20,795 bases of DNA from positions 1-20,795 of the forward strand of contig JAWNBB010000187.1 of assembly GCA_036325645.1 (NCBI GenBank), given 5' to 3'. The position numbers were made by a program, and so were the translations under genes. Position 1 is the first letter of the stretch. The number at the start of each line of letters is the position of its first letter. This stretch comes from Balantidium ctenopharyngodoni (taxonomy: Eukaryota > Ciliophora > Litostomatea > Vestibuliferida > Balantidiidae). Below the pieces are notes generated by a model that saw only the letters and a program-made list of their open reading frames with translations, made no database searches and had not been told where the DNA came from. Positions 20,735-20,795 of the stretch are shown here, piece after piece.

Positions 20735-20795
20735 ATAATCTGAATCCCCATTATCATCCTCGATATGATCCGGTTATCTTAAACAAATTATAATA

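Noticed and set aside
1-20795. Bacterial or mycoplasma origin because of UGA=Trp and low GC
   Set aside because: ORC3, eL21, a BET/NET protein, eukaryotic bifunctional AGL, a spliceosomal intron and telomere-like ends are eukaryotic nuclear features.

Overview
The window looks like a small, nearly complete macronuclear-type chromosome of a ciliate-like protist in which UGA encodes tryptophan. Four long coding regions (343-2259, 3451-8400, 16097-17282 minus, 17969-20074) and a calcium ATPase (11033-14294) all contain many in-frame TGA codons, no in-frame TAA or TAG, and end in TAA. The products are eukaryotic: glycogen debranching enzyme, ribosomal protein eL21, plasma-membrane-type Ca2+ ATPase, a BET-type bromodomain/NET protein and ORC3. 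A 37-nt GTAAGT...AG intron, asparagine-rich stretches, AT-rich intergenic DNA and a ciliate-style two-span membrane protein fit a ciliate. UAA and UAG as stops speak against karyorelicts, and a 37-nt intron speaks against heterotrichs with 15-16 nt introns. I cannot name the genus.

Layout: C-rich CCCCAAT repeats (1-38); unknown membrane protein (+, 343-2259); purine-rich spacer with microsatellites; glycogen debranching enzyme (+, 3451-8400) with a nested AMPK-beta-like glycogen-binding domain; RPL21 (+, 8997-9472, one -1 frame break); long spacer; PMCA-type Ca2+ pump (+, 11033-14294, five -1 frame breaks); gene-remnant region (14736-15312); convergent spacer; BET-like protein (-, 16097-17282, one intron); divergent spacer; ORC3 (+, 17969-20074); AT-rich spacer; G-rich GGGGATT/GGGATTA repeats (20665-20718), followed by a fold-back into C-rich repeats and about 60 nt of other sequence.

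The genes do not form one pathway. They are unlinked housekeeping functions: glycogen breakdown, translation, calcium export, chromatin reading and replication initiation. The strongest unusual points are the carbohydrate-binding module inserted inside the debranching enzyme, the reassigned UGA codon, six frame breaks that all lack one base (five of them clustered in the 3' half of the pump gene), 7-bp telomere-like repeats at both ends with a hairpin at the right, and a flanking purine/pyrimidine asymmetry that tracks gene orientation.
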